The notes below the pieces were generated by a model that did no database searches, was not told the DNA's origin, and saw nothing but the letters and a program-made list of their open reading frames with translations. A stretch of DNA of 64,000 nucleotides from Fibrobacterota bacterium (GTDB taxonomy: Bacteria > Fibrobacterota > Chitinivibrionia > Chitinivibrionales > Chitinispirillaceae), in contig JAEWVR010000003.1 in the NCBI GenBank assembly GCA_023459055.1, positions 1 to 64,000 on the forward strand, in the 5' to 3' direction. Shown piece by piece: positions 35,837 through 44,271 of this stretch (position 1 is the first letter of the stretch; each line of letters starts with the position of its first letter). The position numbers and the translations under genes are program-made.

Positions 35837-36220
35837 ATGTTTAGAATTTTTCAATCACTACTGCTGTTTGCTCTTATTAGCAGTGGAACCAATGCTGCGG
35901 AGAAATTGAAGGATTTTAGTGGTCAATGGTGTGCAAATGACATGGGATTAGTCATGATATTTGACTCCAGTGATTCAATGCAGGTAAAAAGCACTTCCGA
36001 TTCTACTTTTCAGGGAAAAGGTACCTACACTAAAACCGACACAACTTTTTCAGCTACCATGAAAAACGATAATATCGTTATTAAAATGAATTTCAGGTAC
36101 CGATGGAAAAACGCTGTAACAATTGAAGCGATGCCGGAGCTTTTTACGGTCAGTGATGAACCGGTGGAATCTCCAAAAGAATGGAAAATCATGACCCGGT
36201 GCGGACAAAAGAAGCCGTGA
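35837..36220 (+). CDS. Small exported protein, lipocalin-like size
   Basis: A 127-residue protein with a signal peptide (MFRIFQSLLLFALISSGTNA). GGAGG at 35827-35831 fixes ATG 35837. The mature part is all-beta in appearance (FSGQWCANDMGLVMIFDSS ... GKGTYTKTDTTFSATMKND). Two Cys residues, WCAND and TRCG, could form a disulfide. It may form a unit with the NlpE-like gene before it, and both look like small envelope barrels. No family recognised. Confidence 0.65.
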   Translation: MFRIFQSLLLFALISSGTNAAEKLKDFSGQWCANDMGLVMIFDSSDSMQVKSTSDSTFQGKGTYTKTDTTFSATMKNDNIVIKMNFRYRWKNAVTIEAMPELFTVSDEPVESPKEWKIMTRCGQKKP

Positions 36221-36355
36221 CCTGTAATTCGAGATTCGTGATCCGGGTTTAACAAATGTTGGATTACGCTGAAGGTAATGGCAAATAGTAGATTTGCAGT
36301 TTAAGCGTTTTTGTTTCAACTTTGAGGTGTGCAACTTTTTTACAGAAATCAGACA

Positions 36356-37717
36356 ATGAAAATTACCTTTATCTATCCCAAATTTGACAAATTTCTCGAA
36401 ACGTATCCTGAGCTTGCAGAAATGCCTGCAATTGCAGCAACATGGGCGTACAGAATGCCCCCGGCAATGGGAATTCCTATCCTTATTAATATTACGCCAC
36501 CTGATATTAAGTGGCGAATTATTGATCAGAATATCGAACCAATGGATTACGACGATAACGCCGATCTTTTTGCAATCAGTTTTTTCACACCACAGGCAGC
36601 ATACGCCTATGCAATTGGTGATGAACTTATGAAACGCGGAAAAAAAGTGATTATGGGTGGTATGCATCCAAGCATGATTCCCGGCGATGCATCACTGCAT
36701 TGTACAAGTATCTGTATCGGCGAGGGTGATACGGTATGGCCTGACGTAATCAGTGATTTACAAAGTGGTACGCTTAAAAAGGAGTATCGTGCTGTTGAAC
36801 CTCCAAAGCCCGAAGAGATCGTCTCGCCTAAAGCCGGAATATTTGACATAGAGGATAAGTATGACTGGCACGCATCACTTTTATCAATTACCCGCGGTTG
36901 TCCGTTCGGGTGTGACTGGTGCAATGTACCTATCTATCAGAGTAATAAAATCAGGTTACGTCCGATAGAGAACGTCGTAGAGGACATCCGAAAGCTTTCA
37001 GGTAAAGAATTTTATATTACTGATGATATGATCATGCTTAACAGACCAAAAATCCAGGCCTACATGATGGACCTGTGTGAGCGAATAAAGGATTTCAAGG
37101 TAAACATGTTTCTGTCGTGTTCACCTGCGATGAACAGTGACCCTGCCTACTTTGATGCAATAGCAAAAGCAGGAGCCAGGAGTATGTACACCGTATTTGC
37201 AAGTGACCCGTTCAGTGCCCGATTCTATGCACGTCATCCCGGAATATGGGATCGTACTGTTGATCTTGTCAAGCAACTTGAGGATCGGGGAATCAGGTTC
37301 TTTGGATCATTTGGTGTAGGATTTGACACATGTTTTGAGGATCAGTTTGACCTGATTCTTGAATTCTGTCATAAAGCACATGTAAAAACAGCTGAATTTT
37401 TTATTGCAACACCATTCCCCAATACCCCATTCTGGCATCAGATACAGAACGAAAACCGGTTCATTACACGCGACTGGAAAAAGTTTAATTGTGCGAATGT
37501 GGTTTTTCAACCAAAACATACATCACCGGAAGCGTTACGTGATGGATTTGTCAGGTTATGGAAAGAGTTTTTCAAGGATGCGAACCACGAGATTGCGCTC
37601 AGCTCGTTCCATCAGAAACTTGACAACATTCTAAAATCGCGCGAATTTTCTCAGGACGTAAAGGACGCGGTTGCACGGGGCATGCGCAATGCAGGAATTG
37701 CGTCACAGAGCCTGTAG
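36356..37717 (+). CDS. B12-binding-type radical SAM enzyme 1 of the lipid cluster
   Basis: A 453-residue enzyme. The N-terminal cobalamin-binding-type domain has FAISFFTPQ and MGGMHPSMIP with IGEGDTVWP. The radical SAM core has C182-x3-C186-x2-C189 in GCPFGCDWC. The B12 site shows IIDQNIE in place of DxHxxG, as in the hopanoid methylase group. It is a close paralogue of the protein at 44272, with the Cys residues at identical positions. ATG 36356 is chosen by alignment with that paralogue. Such enzymes methylate or rearrange unactivated carbons. It opens the cluster that continues with fabG and fabZ. Substrate unknown. Confidence 0.88.
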   Translation: MKITFIYPKFDKFLETYPELAEMPAIAATWAYRMPPAMGIPILINITPPDIKWRIIDQNIEPMDYDDNADLFAISFFTPQAAYAYAIGDELMKRGKKVIMGGMHPSMIPGDASLHCTSICIGEGDTVWPDVISDLQSGTLKKEYRAVEPPKPEEIVSPKAGIFDIEDKYDWHASLLSITRGCPFGCDWCNVPIYQSNKIRLRPIENVVEDIRKLSGKEFYITDDMIMLNRPKIQAYMMDLCERIKDFKVNMFLSCSPAMNSDPAYFDAIAKAGARSMYTVFASDPFSARFYARHPGIWDRTVDLVKQLEDRGIRFFGSFGVGFDTCFEDQFDLILEFCHKAHVKTAEFFIATPFPNTPFWHQIQNENRFITRDWKKFNCANVVFQPKHTSPEALRDGFVRLWKEFFKDANHEIALSSFHQKLDNILKSREFSQDVKDAVARGMRNAGIASQSL

Positions 37718-37827
37718 AAAATACCGGCCGTGGGTGCACATTGTCCTACTGTATGTACGTATCGCACTATGTACCAGCAGCAAATTGAATTATTATTTAT
37801 TTGACAAATTAAAAACGGGAGTACTTT

Positions 37828-38562
37828 GTGAACAGAAAAGCGATTGTAACCGGCGGCTCAAGAGGTATCGGCGCTGCTATTGTTGAAACTCTTGCCAATG
37901 AGGGCTACGATGTGGCTTTCTCTTATGTGTCAAACAAGGAAAAGGCTGACGCGATTGTCAGTGCGCTGTCATCAAAGGGTGTAAAAATTGCCGCATTTCA
38001 GGCGGATATCGCAAATTTTGAATCAGCACAAACATTTGTCAACGATGCAAAGGAGTTCCTTGGTGATGTCGATGTGCTTGTTAACAATGCAGGAATCACC
38101 CGTGATAAAACGCTCTTTCTGATGCAGCCGGAGGAATGGAATGCAGTTATCAATACAAACCTCACCGGATACTTCAATGTTACACGGAATATTGTTGGCT
38201 ATTTTCTGAAAAACAAACGGGGATGCGTTGTCAACATTACATCAGTAAGCGGCCTTGTCGGGATCGCCGGACAAACCAATTATTGCGCATCAAAGGCAGG
38301 TATCATCGGCTTTACACGCGCGCTTGCAAAAGAGGCTGCCCGTGCAGGAATTCCGGTAAACTGTGTTGCCCCTGGTTTTGTTGATACAGAAATGACACAG
38401 GCAATCCCGGAAAAGCATCTTGATGAGATCACTAAAATGATCCCGATGCGCAGAATGGGTAAAGCGCAGGAAATTGCCGACCTGGTGTCGTTCCTGGCAT
38501 CAGAAAAGGCAAAATATATCACCGGCCAGGTTTTCACCATCGACGGTGGATTAACGATATAA
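37828..38562 (+). CDS. 3-oxoacyl-ACP reductase (FabG-like)
   Basis: A short-chain dehydrogenase of 244 residues. The NADPH site is TGGSRGIGAAIVE, followed by NNAG, the catalytic Ser near 139 (ITSVSG), Tyr152 and Lys156 (YCASKAG), and a typical tail ITGQVFTIDGGLTI. It should reduce the beta-keto group on acyl-ACP. The GTG start follows GGGAG. Its place inside the cluster, not next to fabD or acpP, suggests a dedicated pathway copy. Confidence 0.92.
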   Translation: MNRKAIVTGGSRGIGAAIVETLANEGYDVAFSYVSNKEKADAIVSALSSKGVKIAAFQADIANFESAQTFVNDAKEFLGDVDVLVNNAGITRDKTLFLMQPEEWNAVINTNLTGYFNVTRNIVGYFLKNKRGCVVNITSVSGLVGIAGQTNYCASKAGIIGFTRALAKEAARAGIPVNCVAPGFVDTEMTQAIPEKHLDEITKMIPMRRMGKAQEIADLVSFLASEKAKYITGQVFTIDGGLTI

Positions 38563-38593
38563 TGCGACATACGGGCGAACTAACCAAACGTAC

Positions 38594-38613
38594 GGGCGAA
38601 TCATTATTCGCCC
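38594..38613. repeat. GGGCGAA hairpin between fabG and fabZ
   Basis: The arms GGGCGAA and TTCGCCC have a 6-base loop, with extra ACGGGCGAA upstream. It is a small dispersed repeat related to 20323-20385. Confidence 0.5.
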
Positions 38614-38660
38614 CCACGCCCTACAAAAAACGTTCATACAGAATAATTCAGGAGCATGCA

Positions 38661-39098
38661 ATGTTTGACATAAAAGAAATCATGAGAAACGTTCCTCACC
38701 GGTTTCCATTTCTGCTTATCGACAGGGTAACAGAGTTCAAAGAGAATGAATCGGTAACGGTCCTTAAAAATGTTACAATCAACGAAGCACAATTCCAGGG
38801 ACACTTTCCCGGTAATCCGGTTTTACCCGGAGTATATATAATTGAGAATATGGCACAGGCGGCCTGTTTTCTTCTTTCAAAATCAGCAGGGGGTCTTGTT
38901 GAGGATGCTGTCTATTATCTTGGAAAAGTTAAAACGATCCAGTTTATGCATCCGGTGTTCCCCGGTGATCAGATGATCACCACTGTTGCGATTGAGAAAA
39001 AATTTGGTGACAGTGCTATGGTAAATGCAAAATCGTTTGTTGATGGGAAGGTTGTTGCGAAGGGTGACCTTATGTTTGGAATGAAACGGGGTGAATAA
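38661..39098 (+). CDS. 3-hydroxyacyl-ACP dehydratase (FabZ-like)
   Basis: A hot-dog-fold dehydratase of 145 residues. His13 (PHRFPFLLIDRV) and Glu62 (PGVYIIENMAQA) are the catalytic pair, and FQGHFPGNPVLPG is intact. It removes water from 3-hydroxyacyl-ACP to give enoyl-ACP. AGGAG precedes ATG 38661; the frame's earlier ATG overlaps fabG and is rejected. No enoyl reductase gene follows, so double bonds may be kept in the product. Confidence 0.92.
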   Translation: MFDIKEIMRNVPHRFPFLLIDRVTEFKENESVTVLKNVTINEAQFQGHFPGNPVLPGVYIIENMAQAACFLLSKSAGGLVEDAVYYLGKVKTIQFMHPVFPGDQMITTVAIEKKFGDSAMVNAKSFVDGKVVAKGDLMFGMKRGE

Positions 39099-39311
39099 AA
39101 CCAGATTTATCCCGGAAGTTTGTCAGCGCACCCTTGAGGTTAACGCTGTCAGGTGATACGATGTGTTGTTTGATAAAGATCCAAGCGTCACAAAAATAAA
39201 TTTTTTGGAGACTTTTGAATATTCTGGGTTGGCATTTTTTGACCTATTAACTATATTATCGATTCTTATAAAAACTTATCCCTTATTACAGTCAAGGGAC
39301 TCAATACAACT

Positions 39312-40538
39312 ATGAGTGAAAACAGAGTAGTCATTACAGGTTTAGGGTTGGTCACTCCTATAGGTACAGGAGTAGAAAAGTTCTGGCAGGCGGCGTTGAA
39401 GGGTACGAATGGTGTTCGGCCTCTTCAGATATTTGATCCAACAGAGTACAGAACTAAAACCGGCGGAGAGGTCCTCGATTTCGTAGCTGAAGAGTATCTT
39501 AAACCGGAAGATATTGCCCGGATGGGCAGGTCGAGTCAGTTTGCAGTAGCAGCGGCATCAATGGCGCTTAACGATAGCGGTCTTGATATGTCCAAAGCTG
39601 ATCCATATCGACTTGGCGTTAGTATGGGTACAACGATGGGTGAACCGCAAATCCTTGAAAAAGGTGTCAATATCAAGTATAAAACCGGCAATTGCCATGA
39701 TATTCCTGCCGATCTTCCACAACAATATCCATGTGGATCAATTCCTGCAAACATCGCAAGAATTTTTGGCTTTAAGGGACCTCACCTTATTGTGCCCACG
39801 GCATGTGCAGCAGGAAACTATGCTATCGGTTATGCCTATGATCTGATACGGCTTGGAAAAATTGATGCTGCATTTTGTGGCGGAAGTGATCCATTTTCCG
39901 GAATAGCGTTTACCGGTTTTAACCGGCTGCTTGCAACAACTCCGGACATTGTCCGTCCGTTTGATCTCAACAGGTCTGGTATGGCAGTCAGTGAGGGAGC
40001 AGGGGTACTTATTATTGAGAGACTGGATAAAGCTCTTGCACGGGGTGCCAGAATTTATGCAGAAATCATCGGTTATGGTCTTGGATGTGATGCCTTTAAG
40101 ATGACAATTCCTGATCCAACCGGAAGTGGTGGAATCCTTGCACTTAATCGCTCAATAAAGAATTCCGGCATTTCTTCTGATCAGATAGATTATATCTGTG
40201 CACATGGAACAGGTACTGGTGAAAACGATAAGTCAGAAACACTTATTGTAAAAGAAGTGCTTGGAGATAAAGCCAAAACGACACCGGTTACATCATTAAA
40301 ATCAATGCTTGGGCATACAATGGGAGCTGCATCAGCAATTGAAGCGGCAGCATGTGCATTAATGATTGAACGTCAGGTTGTACTTCCAACAATCAACTAC
40401 GAAACTCCTGATCCGGAATGCGATCTGGATTATGTACCAAACACGCCAAGAGAGATGAAACTTGATGTCGTTATCTCGAACGCATATGCTTTTGCAGGTA
40501 ATACATCATCCATAGTTCTCAGAAAATACAAAGGATAA
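39312..40538 (+). CDS. Beta-ketoacyl-ACP synthase, catalytic (FabF-like)
   Basis: A 408-residue condensing enzyme with the full Cys-His-His set: Cys165 (TACAAG), His298 (CAHGTGTGEND), His335 (SMLGHTMGA), plus Lys330. It extends acyl chains by two carbons from malonyl-ACP. It overlaps the next gene by one base (TAATG), so it is made together with a catalytically dead partner, as in ketosynthase / chain-length-factor pairs of aromatic polyketide and aryl polyene systems. The 213-base gap before it probably holds an internal promoter. Confidence 0.95.
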   Translation: MSENRVVITGLGLVTPIGTGVEKFWQAALKGTNGVRPLQIFDPTEYRTKTGGEVLDFVAEEYLKPEDIARMGRSSQFAVAAASMALNDSGLDMSKADPYRLGVSMGTTMGEPQILEKGVNIKYKTGNCHDIPADLPQQYPCGSIPANIARIFGFKGPHLIVPTACAAGNYAIGYAYDLIRLGKIDAAFCGGSDPFSGIAFTGFNRLLATTPDIVRPFDLNRSGMAVSEGAGVLIIERLDKALARGARIYAEIIGYGLGCDAFKMTIPDPTGSGGILALNRSIKNSGISSDQIDYICAHGTGTGENDKSETLIVKEVLGDKAKTTPVTSLKSMLGHTMGAASAIEAAACALMIERQVVLPTINYETPDPECDLDYVPNTPREMKLDVVISNAYAFAGNTSSIVLRKYKG

Positions 40539-41746
40539 TGTCGAGCATGGCACCCACAAAAATTTTTATTACTGATGTCGGAATTATCAGTGCATTAGGC
40601 ATGGGTTTTGAAAAAATTTCTGAGGCACTTTCACAGAACCCGTACATTGCATCTGTAAAAGATTACGAGTTTCATCAATTTGAAAAAGAGATTCCAGCAC
40701 ACCTCCTTCCTGACTATAATCCGGAAGTTGTTCTTGGTAAAAAGGGTCTCCGGTTGAAGGATCACTCTACAAAGCTGATTCTTGGCACGTTCGAAACCGG
40801 TTTTAAAAATATTATGGAAGCATCAGATGAGGCTAACCGCCCTGGTATTTGTATCGGGACGGCTTTTGGCAGCATTCAAAGTATTGGAGATTTCCTTAGT
40901 GATTCTATAGTCAACGGTGTCGGAAATGTAAATCCACAGGCGTTTGCAAATACAGTCATTAACGCACCTACAGGTCAGGCAAACATCCGTTATTGTGCAA
41001 AAAATCTTAGTGCTACGATATCAACCGGATTCAATGCCGGTCTTGATGCTCTTATCTACACATTCAATTATCTCAAATGCGGATACTTGCAATCAGTAGT
41101 TGCCGGTGGCCTTGAAGAGGTAAGTTATTACTCTTTACTTGGATTTATGCGGGCTGGCATTCTTGCATCTGAAGCTCCGGCAAAACCATTTAATGTATCA
41201 TCCAAAGGTGTTGTAATGGGTGAAGGCTGCGCACTACTACTACTCGAAACTGAAGAATCGGTCAAAACCCGTAGTGCAAAAGCAGTCGCAGAGATTGTCG
41301 GTACCGGTTCAACATTTGATTCTGATGCAGCACAGAGTGGTGTATCAAATGGTGATGCAGGTAAACAGGCAATATTGATAGCTTGCAAAGAAGCAGGGAT
41401 CAGCCCAGAGCAGATAGATTTCGTGGCATCAGGGGCAAGTGGAAATCCTGTTGCTGATAAACTTGAAGCAAAAGCCATTGCACTTGCACTTGGTTCGAAA
41501 GTTCCGGTTACAGCATATAAACGTTTTACCGGTGAGTGCTATGGAGCATCAGGAGCAATTAATACTCTTTGTGCTCTTTCTGATATGAAGAACAACCGTA
41601 TCAGTGGAATTGGTGAAAATTATACTTCACTTGATGGAATCAACGTTGTATTTTCAACAATTCAAAAAAACAGTACCTATGCGCTTGTAACATCATTTGC
41701 ATGCGATGGTAACTGCAGTGCACTTATTATCAAAAACGTTAATTAA
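40538..41746 (+). CDS. Degenerate ketosynthase, chain-length-factor-like
   Basis: A 402-residue thiolase-fold protein that has lost all three catalytic residues. Where its partner has Cys165, His298 and His335, it has Phe165 (STGFNAG), Ser298 (VASGASGN) and Glu333 (FTGECYGAS). The fold is otherwise intact (GVVMGEGCALLLLE). It matches the role of a chain-length factor that forms a heterodimer with the active ketosynthase; such factors set chain length. ATG 40538 overlaps the previous stop, with ATG 40547 also possible. An ACP gene follows. Confidence 0.9.
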   Translation: MSSMAPTKIFITDVGIISALGMGFEKISEALSQNPYIASVKDYEFHQFEKEIPAHLLPDYNPEVVLGKKGLRLKDHSTKLILGTFETGFKNIMEASDEANRPGICIGTAFGSIQSIGDFLSDSIVNGVGNVNPQAFANTVINAPTGQANIRYCAKNLSATISTGFNAGLDALIYTFNYLKCGYLQSVVAGGLEEVSYYSLLGFMRAGILASEAPAKPFNVSSKGVVMGEGCALLLLETEESVKTRSAKAVAEIVGTGSTFDSDAAQSGVSNGDAGKQAILIACKEAGISPEQIDFVASGASGNPVADKLEAKAIALALGSKVPVTAYKRFTGECYGASGAINTLCALSDMKNNRISGIGENYTSLDGINVVFSTIQKNSTYALVTSFACDGNCSALIIKNVN

Positions 41747-41776
41747 CACATAATTCGTTATCTATAGGAGTTTTTC

Positions 41777-42037
41777 ATGAACAGCGAACAGATTAAAGAA
41801 ACAATCCGGGGACTGATTACAGAAATCGCAGAAGACATGGATGTGGATACTGATTCAATCACCGATGATGCAAGTTTTGTTGAAGATATGGGCCTTGATT
41901 CAATGGCCCTTCTTGAAGTCCTTGCTACAATGGAAAAGAAATTTGGTGTTTCAATTCCTGAATCTGAATTTCCTAATATTACTTCAATCAACAAATGCCA
42001 TGCAACTGTTGAAAAGTATCTCGCTGCAAAGAAGTAA
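41777..42037 (+). CDS. Acyl carrier protein
   Basis: An 86-residue ACP with the phosphopantetheine attachment Ser42 in DMGLDSMALLEVL (more often DSL). It carries the growing chain for the ketosynthase pair immediately upstream. A good ribosome site (TAGGAG) precedes it. A cluster-specific copy is likely, since an ACP for general fatty acid synthesis is normally elsewhere. Confidence 0.95.
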   Translation: MNSEQIKETIRGLITEIAEDMDVDTDSITDDASFVEDMGLDSMALLEVLATMEKKFGVSIPESEFPNITSINKCHATVEKYLAAKK

Positions 42038-42135
42038 TGCAATCTGAGAAGCATGAAGTTTAAAGTTCGAAAGCCGAGCACGATTTTGAGGCTTTAGACT
42101 TCAGTTTCTCTTTTAGCACATCCAACTTTCTCATA

Positions 42136-43062
42136 ATGTATTCTATCTTTCGTTGTTCCACCCCACCTGGTAGTAACGTTTATTTCGTAAATACAGATCC
42201 GGGAGTAATTATTGATACAGGTCACCCTGATTTTGCGAAACAAACGCTTGACATTTTAAAACGTCATGTACCTTTTGACAATGTCGGATTTATCTTGTGT
42301 ACACACGGTCATGGTGATCATATCGGAGGTGCATCAGTAATTCAAAAAGCTTTCCATGCAAAAACAATGATGTTCGTGCCCGAGGTAAACTCAAAACTGA
42401 CTGATAAACACAAGCGTGAGATACGATTGATTCACGAAATGCCCAAAATTGATTCCTATCTTGAGGCTGATATGCAAATTGCAGTTGGTGATGATACCAT
42501 CAGGGTTCTTCATACGCCGGGCCATGCGGATGATCATTGCAGCTTCTATTTTACAAAAAGAAAATATCTGTTCACCGGTGATCTTCTTGCCAATGAAGAT
42601 ATCGGGTTTCTTAACCTCAACAAACATTATACAACTGCACTTGATGAGATAAAACATTCTATCGAACAGTGTGCGACACTTGAGACAACACGGGTATTTA
42701 CCGGGCATGGTGATACCTACCGCATCGCGCCCTGGCAGAAAATGAAGCGTAAATTATCACTATTTGAGAGAAATCCGATGCTTTTGGTACCACATACTCT
42801 TATTTCACCATTCCTTTTTCATCTCTGGGCAGCCGGGAGACCGGTATCTGTTGAAGAATCTGAAAACTATATCGCCGATCATGCTTACCTGTTTGATGGC
42901 TTTCTTGAAAACTGTACACCGGATCTGATCCTTCAGGAATTTAGAAAACTTGCCACATTGTTAATATTTCGAGGTATTGTGAATGTAGCTGACAACTGCT
43001 ATACGCATGTGTTAACAAGTAAACCGTCATGGCAATGGTATAAGGGAACGATGAAAGGATAG
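42136..43062 (+). CDS. Metallo-beta-lactamase-fold hydrolase
   Basis: A 308-residue binuclear metal hydrolase. The metal motif H57-x-H59-x-D61-H62 lies in CTHGHGDHIGG, with HTPGHADDH, FTGDLLAN and FTGHGDTY giving the remaining ligands. A C-terminal winged-helix-like region (LQEFRKLATLLIFRGIV) is of the kind found in the LACTB2 group. In the cluster it could act as a thioesterase releasing or editing acyl chains from the ACP; this is inferred from context. Metal-dependent hydrolases of this kind occur in proposed ladderane gene sets. Confidence 0.88.
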   Translation: MYSIFRCSTPPGSNVYFVNTDPGVIIDTGHPDFAKQTLDILKRHVPFDNVGFILCTHGHGDHIGGASVIQKAFHAKTMMFVPEVNSKLTDKHKREIRLIHEMPKIDSYLEADMQIAVGDDTIRVLHTPGHADDHCSFYFTKRKYLFTGDLLANEDIGFLNLNKHYTTALDEIKHSIEQCATLETTRVFTGHGDTYRIAPWQKMKRKLSLFERNPMLLVPHTLISPFLFHLWAAGRPVSVEESENYIADHAYLFDGFLENCTPDLILQEFRKLATLLIFRGIVNVADNCYTHVLTSKPSWQWYKGTMKG

Positions 43063-43317
43063 TACATGATTCGCATCTATCAAAAAGTTAATCCGCCATT
43101 GACAGGCCATTCATGTGTACTTTTAAATTTTTCTCTGACATGCCGGTTTAAAACCATATTCGGTATTCAAAGAGCCAGAACTGATCTAAGACATACTCCC
43201 GGTTATAAGTCTTTTCTCTTCAATTTTTTCCGTTGTCACGTCCCCTGGCAAACTACTATTTTCTGGTGTTTATTAATGTACTTTTTTGAATCAGCAGCAT
43301 AAGGATCATTGCCGATA
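43063..43317. other. Gap inside the lipid cluster
   Basis: 255 bases between the hydrolase and acyltransferase genes. A 78-codon frame (43066-43302) starts with ATG four bases after the hydrolase stop. Its product is rich in Cys, His, Phe and Thr without a domain, and it has no ribosome site. It is possible but unlikely as a gene. No hairpin seen. Confidence 0.4.
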
Positions 43318-44205
43318 ATGAGTTTAAGCAAGCACATTCAAACCACTATTATTCCTAAAATCAAAGGTCTATCACCATCAACGCTGCAACAGATGGTGCT
43401 TGAAACAGGTAAAGCGTGGTTTGAATCGCATGGTGAAAATATTGAATTGATTAACCACAATTTACAGCAGCTTAACCTTGAATCATCTACCAAACTTATT
43501 GAAAATATTAAAATTAACATACTTCTCCACTACTATGAAAAACTACTCCCGCTAATTCTGACACCCAAGGAATTTGCAGCTTTTATTGATAACAACATCG
43601 ATCTTTCATCCTGCATTGAAAAAATCGGAGAGGTTAAAAAAAGCGGACGTGGAATGCTTCTGGCTATTGCTCATTTTGGTGCAGTTGAACTAATCGGCCC
43701 ATCAATCGCACGACATAATATGCCACTTAATGTCGTACTGAAATTTTCCACCGAGCAGTTATCCAGATCAGCACACGATCAGGCTGATTTTTTTTTAAAA
43801 AGTGGCCTGTTTAGTCCGATAAAATTTATAGAATTAGGAAAACCGCAGACTAACGGTGCACTCGATATGGCTGCTGCACTTCGGAGATCTGAAGCATTGC
43901 TGGCTGTTTTCGATGAAGAAACCCCGTATAACATACCGGTTACTCTATTTAACAAGACATTCAACGGTGGCTCTGGTCTTGACAAATTAATAATGTATAC
44001 CCAGCGCAATACTGCTGTGTTTACAGCATTCATGGTCAGATGCGACAATGACCGTTACAAGCTTGTCCTTAATGAAATTGACAGTTCGGGTAAAATGGCT
44101 GTTCAGCGGCTTTATGATTCACTTGCGAAGATTCTCGCAGATCATCTTGAACAGTGGTATTTTCTGCATGAGGAACTACCACTTATTGAAACGGTGATTT
44201 CATAA
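43318..44205 (+). CDS. LpxL/HtrB-like lysophospholipid acyltransferase
   Basis: A 295-residue acyltransferase of the lipid A late-acyltransferase type. The catalytic H-x4-E motif is AHFGAVEL (His119, Glu124), and AVFDEETPY with VTLFNKTFNGGSG corresponds to the second conserved block. ATG 43318 is preferred to TTG 43309. The cluster's product may thus be esterified to a lipid or lipopolysaccharide backbone in the inner membrane. An N-terminal membrane helix, usual in LpxL, is not evident, so it may be soluble or peripheral. It is followed by the second radical SAM gene. Confidence 0.82.
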   Translation: MSLSKHIQTTIIPKIKGLSPSTLQQMVLETGKAWFESHGENIELINHNLQQLNLESSTKLIENIKINILLHYYEKLLPLILTPKEFAAFIDNNIDLSSCIEKIGEVKKSGRGMLLAIAHFGAVELIGPSIARHNMPLNVVLKFSTEQLSRSAHDQADFFLKSGLFSPIKFIELGKPQTNGALDMAAALRRSEALLAVFDEETPYNIPVTLFNKTFNGGSGLDKLIMYTQRNTAVFTAFMVRCDNDRYKLVLNEIDSSGKMAVQRLYDSLAKILADHLEQWYFLHEELPLIETVIS

Positions 44206-44271
44206 CCACATTACCATACAATCAACCGGCAACTGCTTAATTTACTGAAGTAAAACAATGAAAGGTACTGT

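Noticed and set aside
36050..36667. Long open frame opposite the first radical SAM gene
   Set aside because: It is antisense to clearly conserved coding sequence; residue make-up (Cys, His, Arg, Phe-rich) is not protein-like.
43066..43302. 78-codon frame inside the lipid cluster
   Set aside because: No ribosome site, odd residue make-up (Cys, His, Phe, Thr) and no domain; kept only as a note on the gap.
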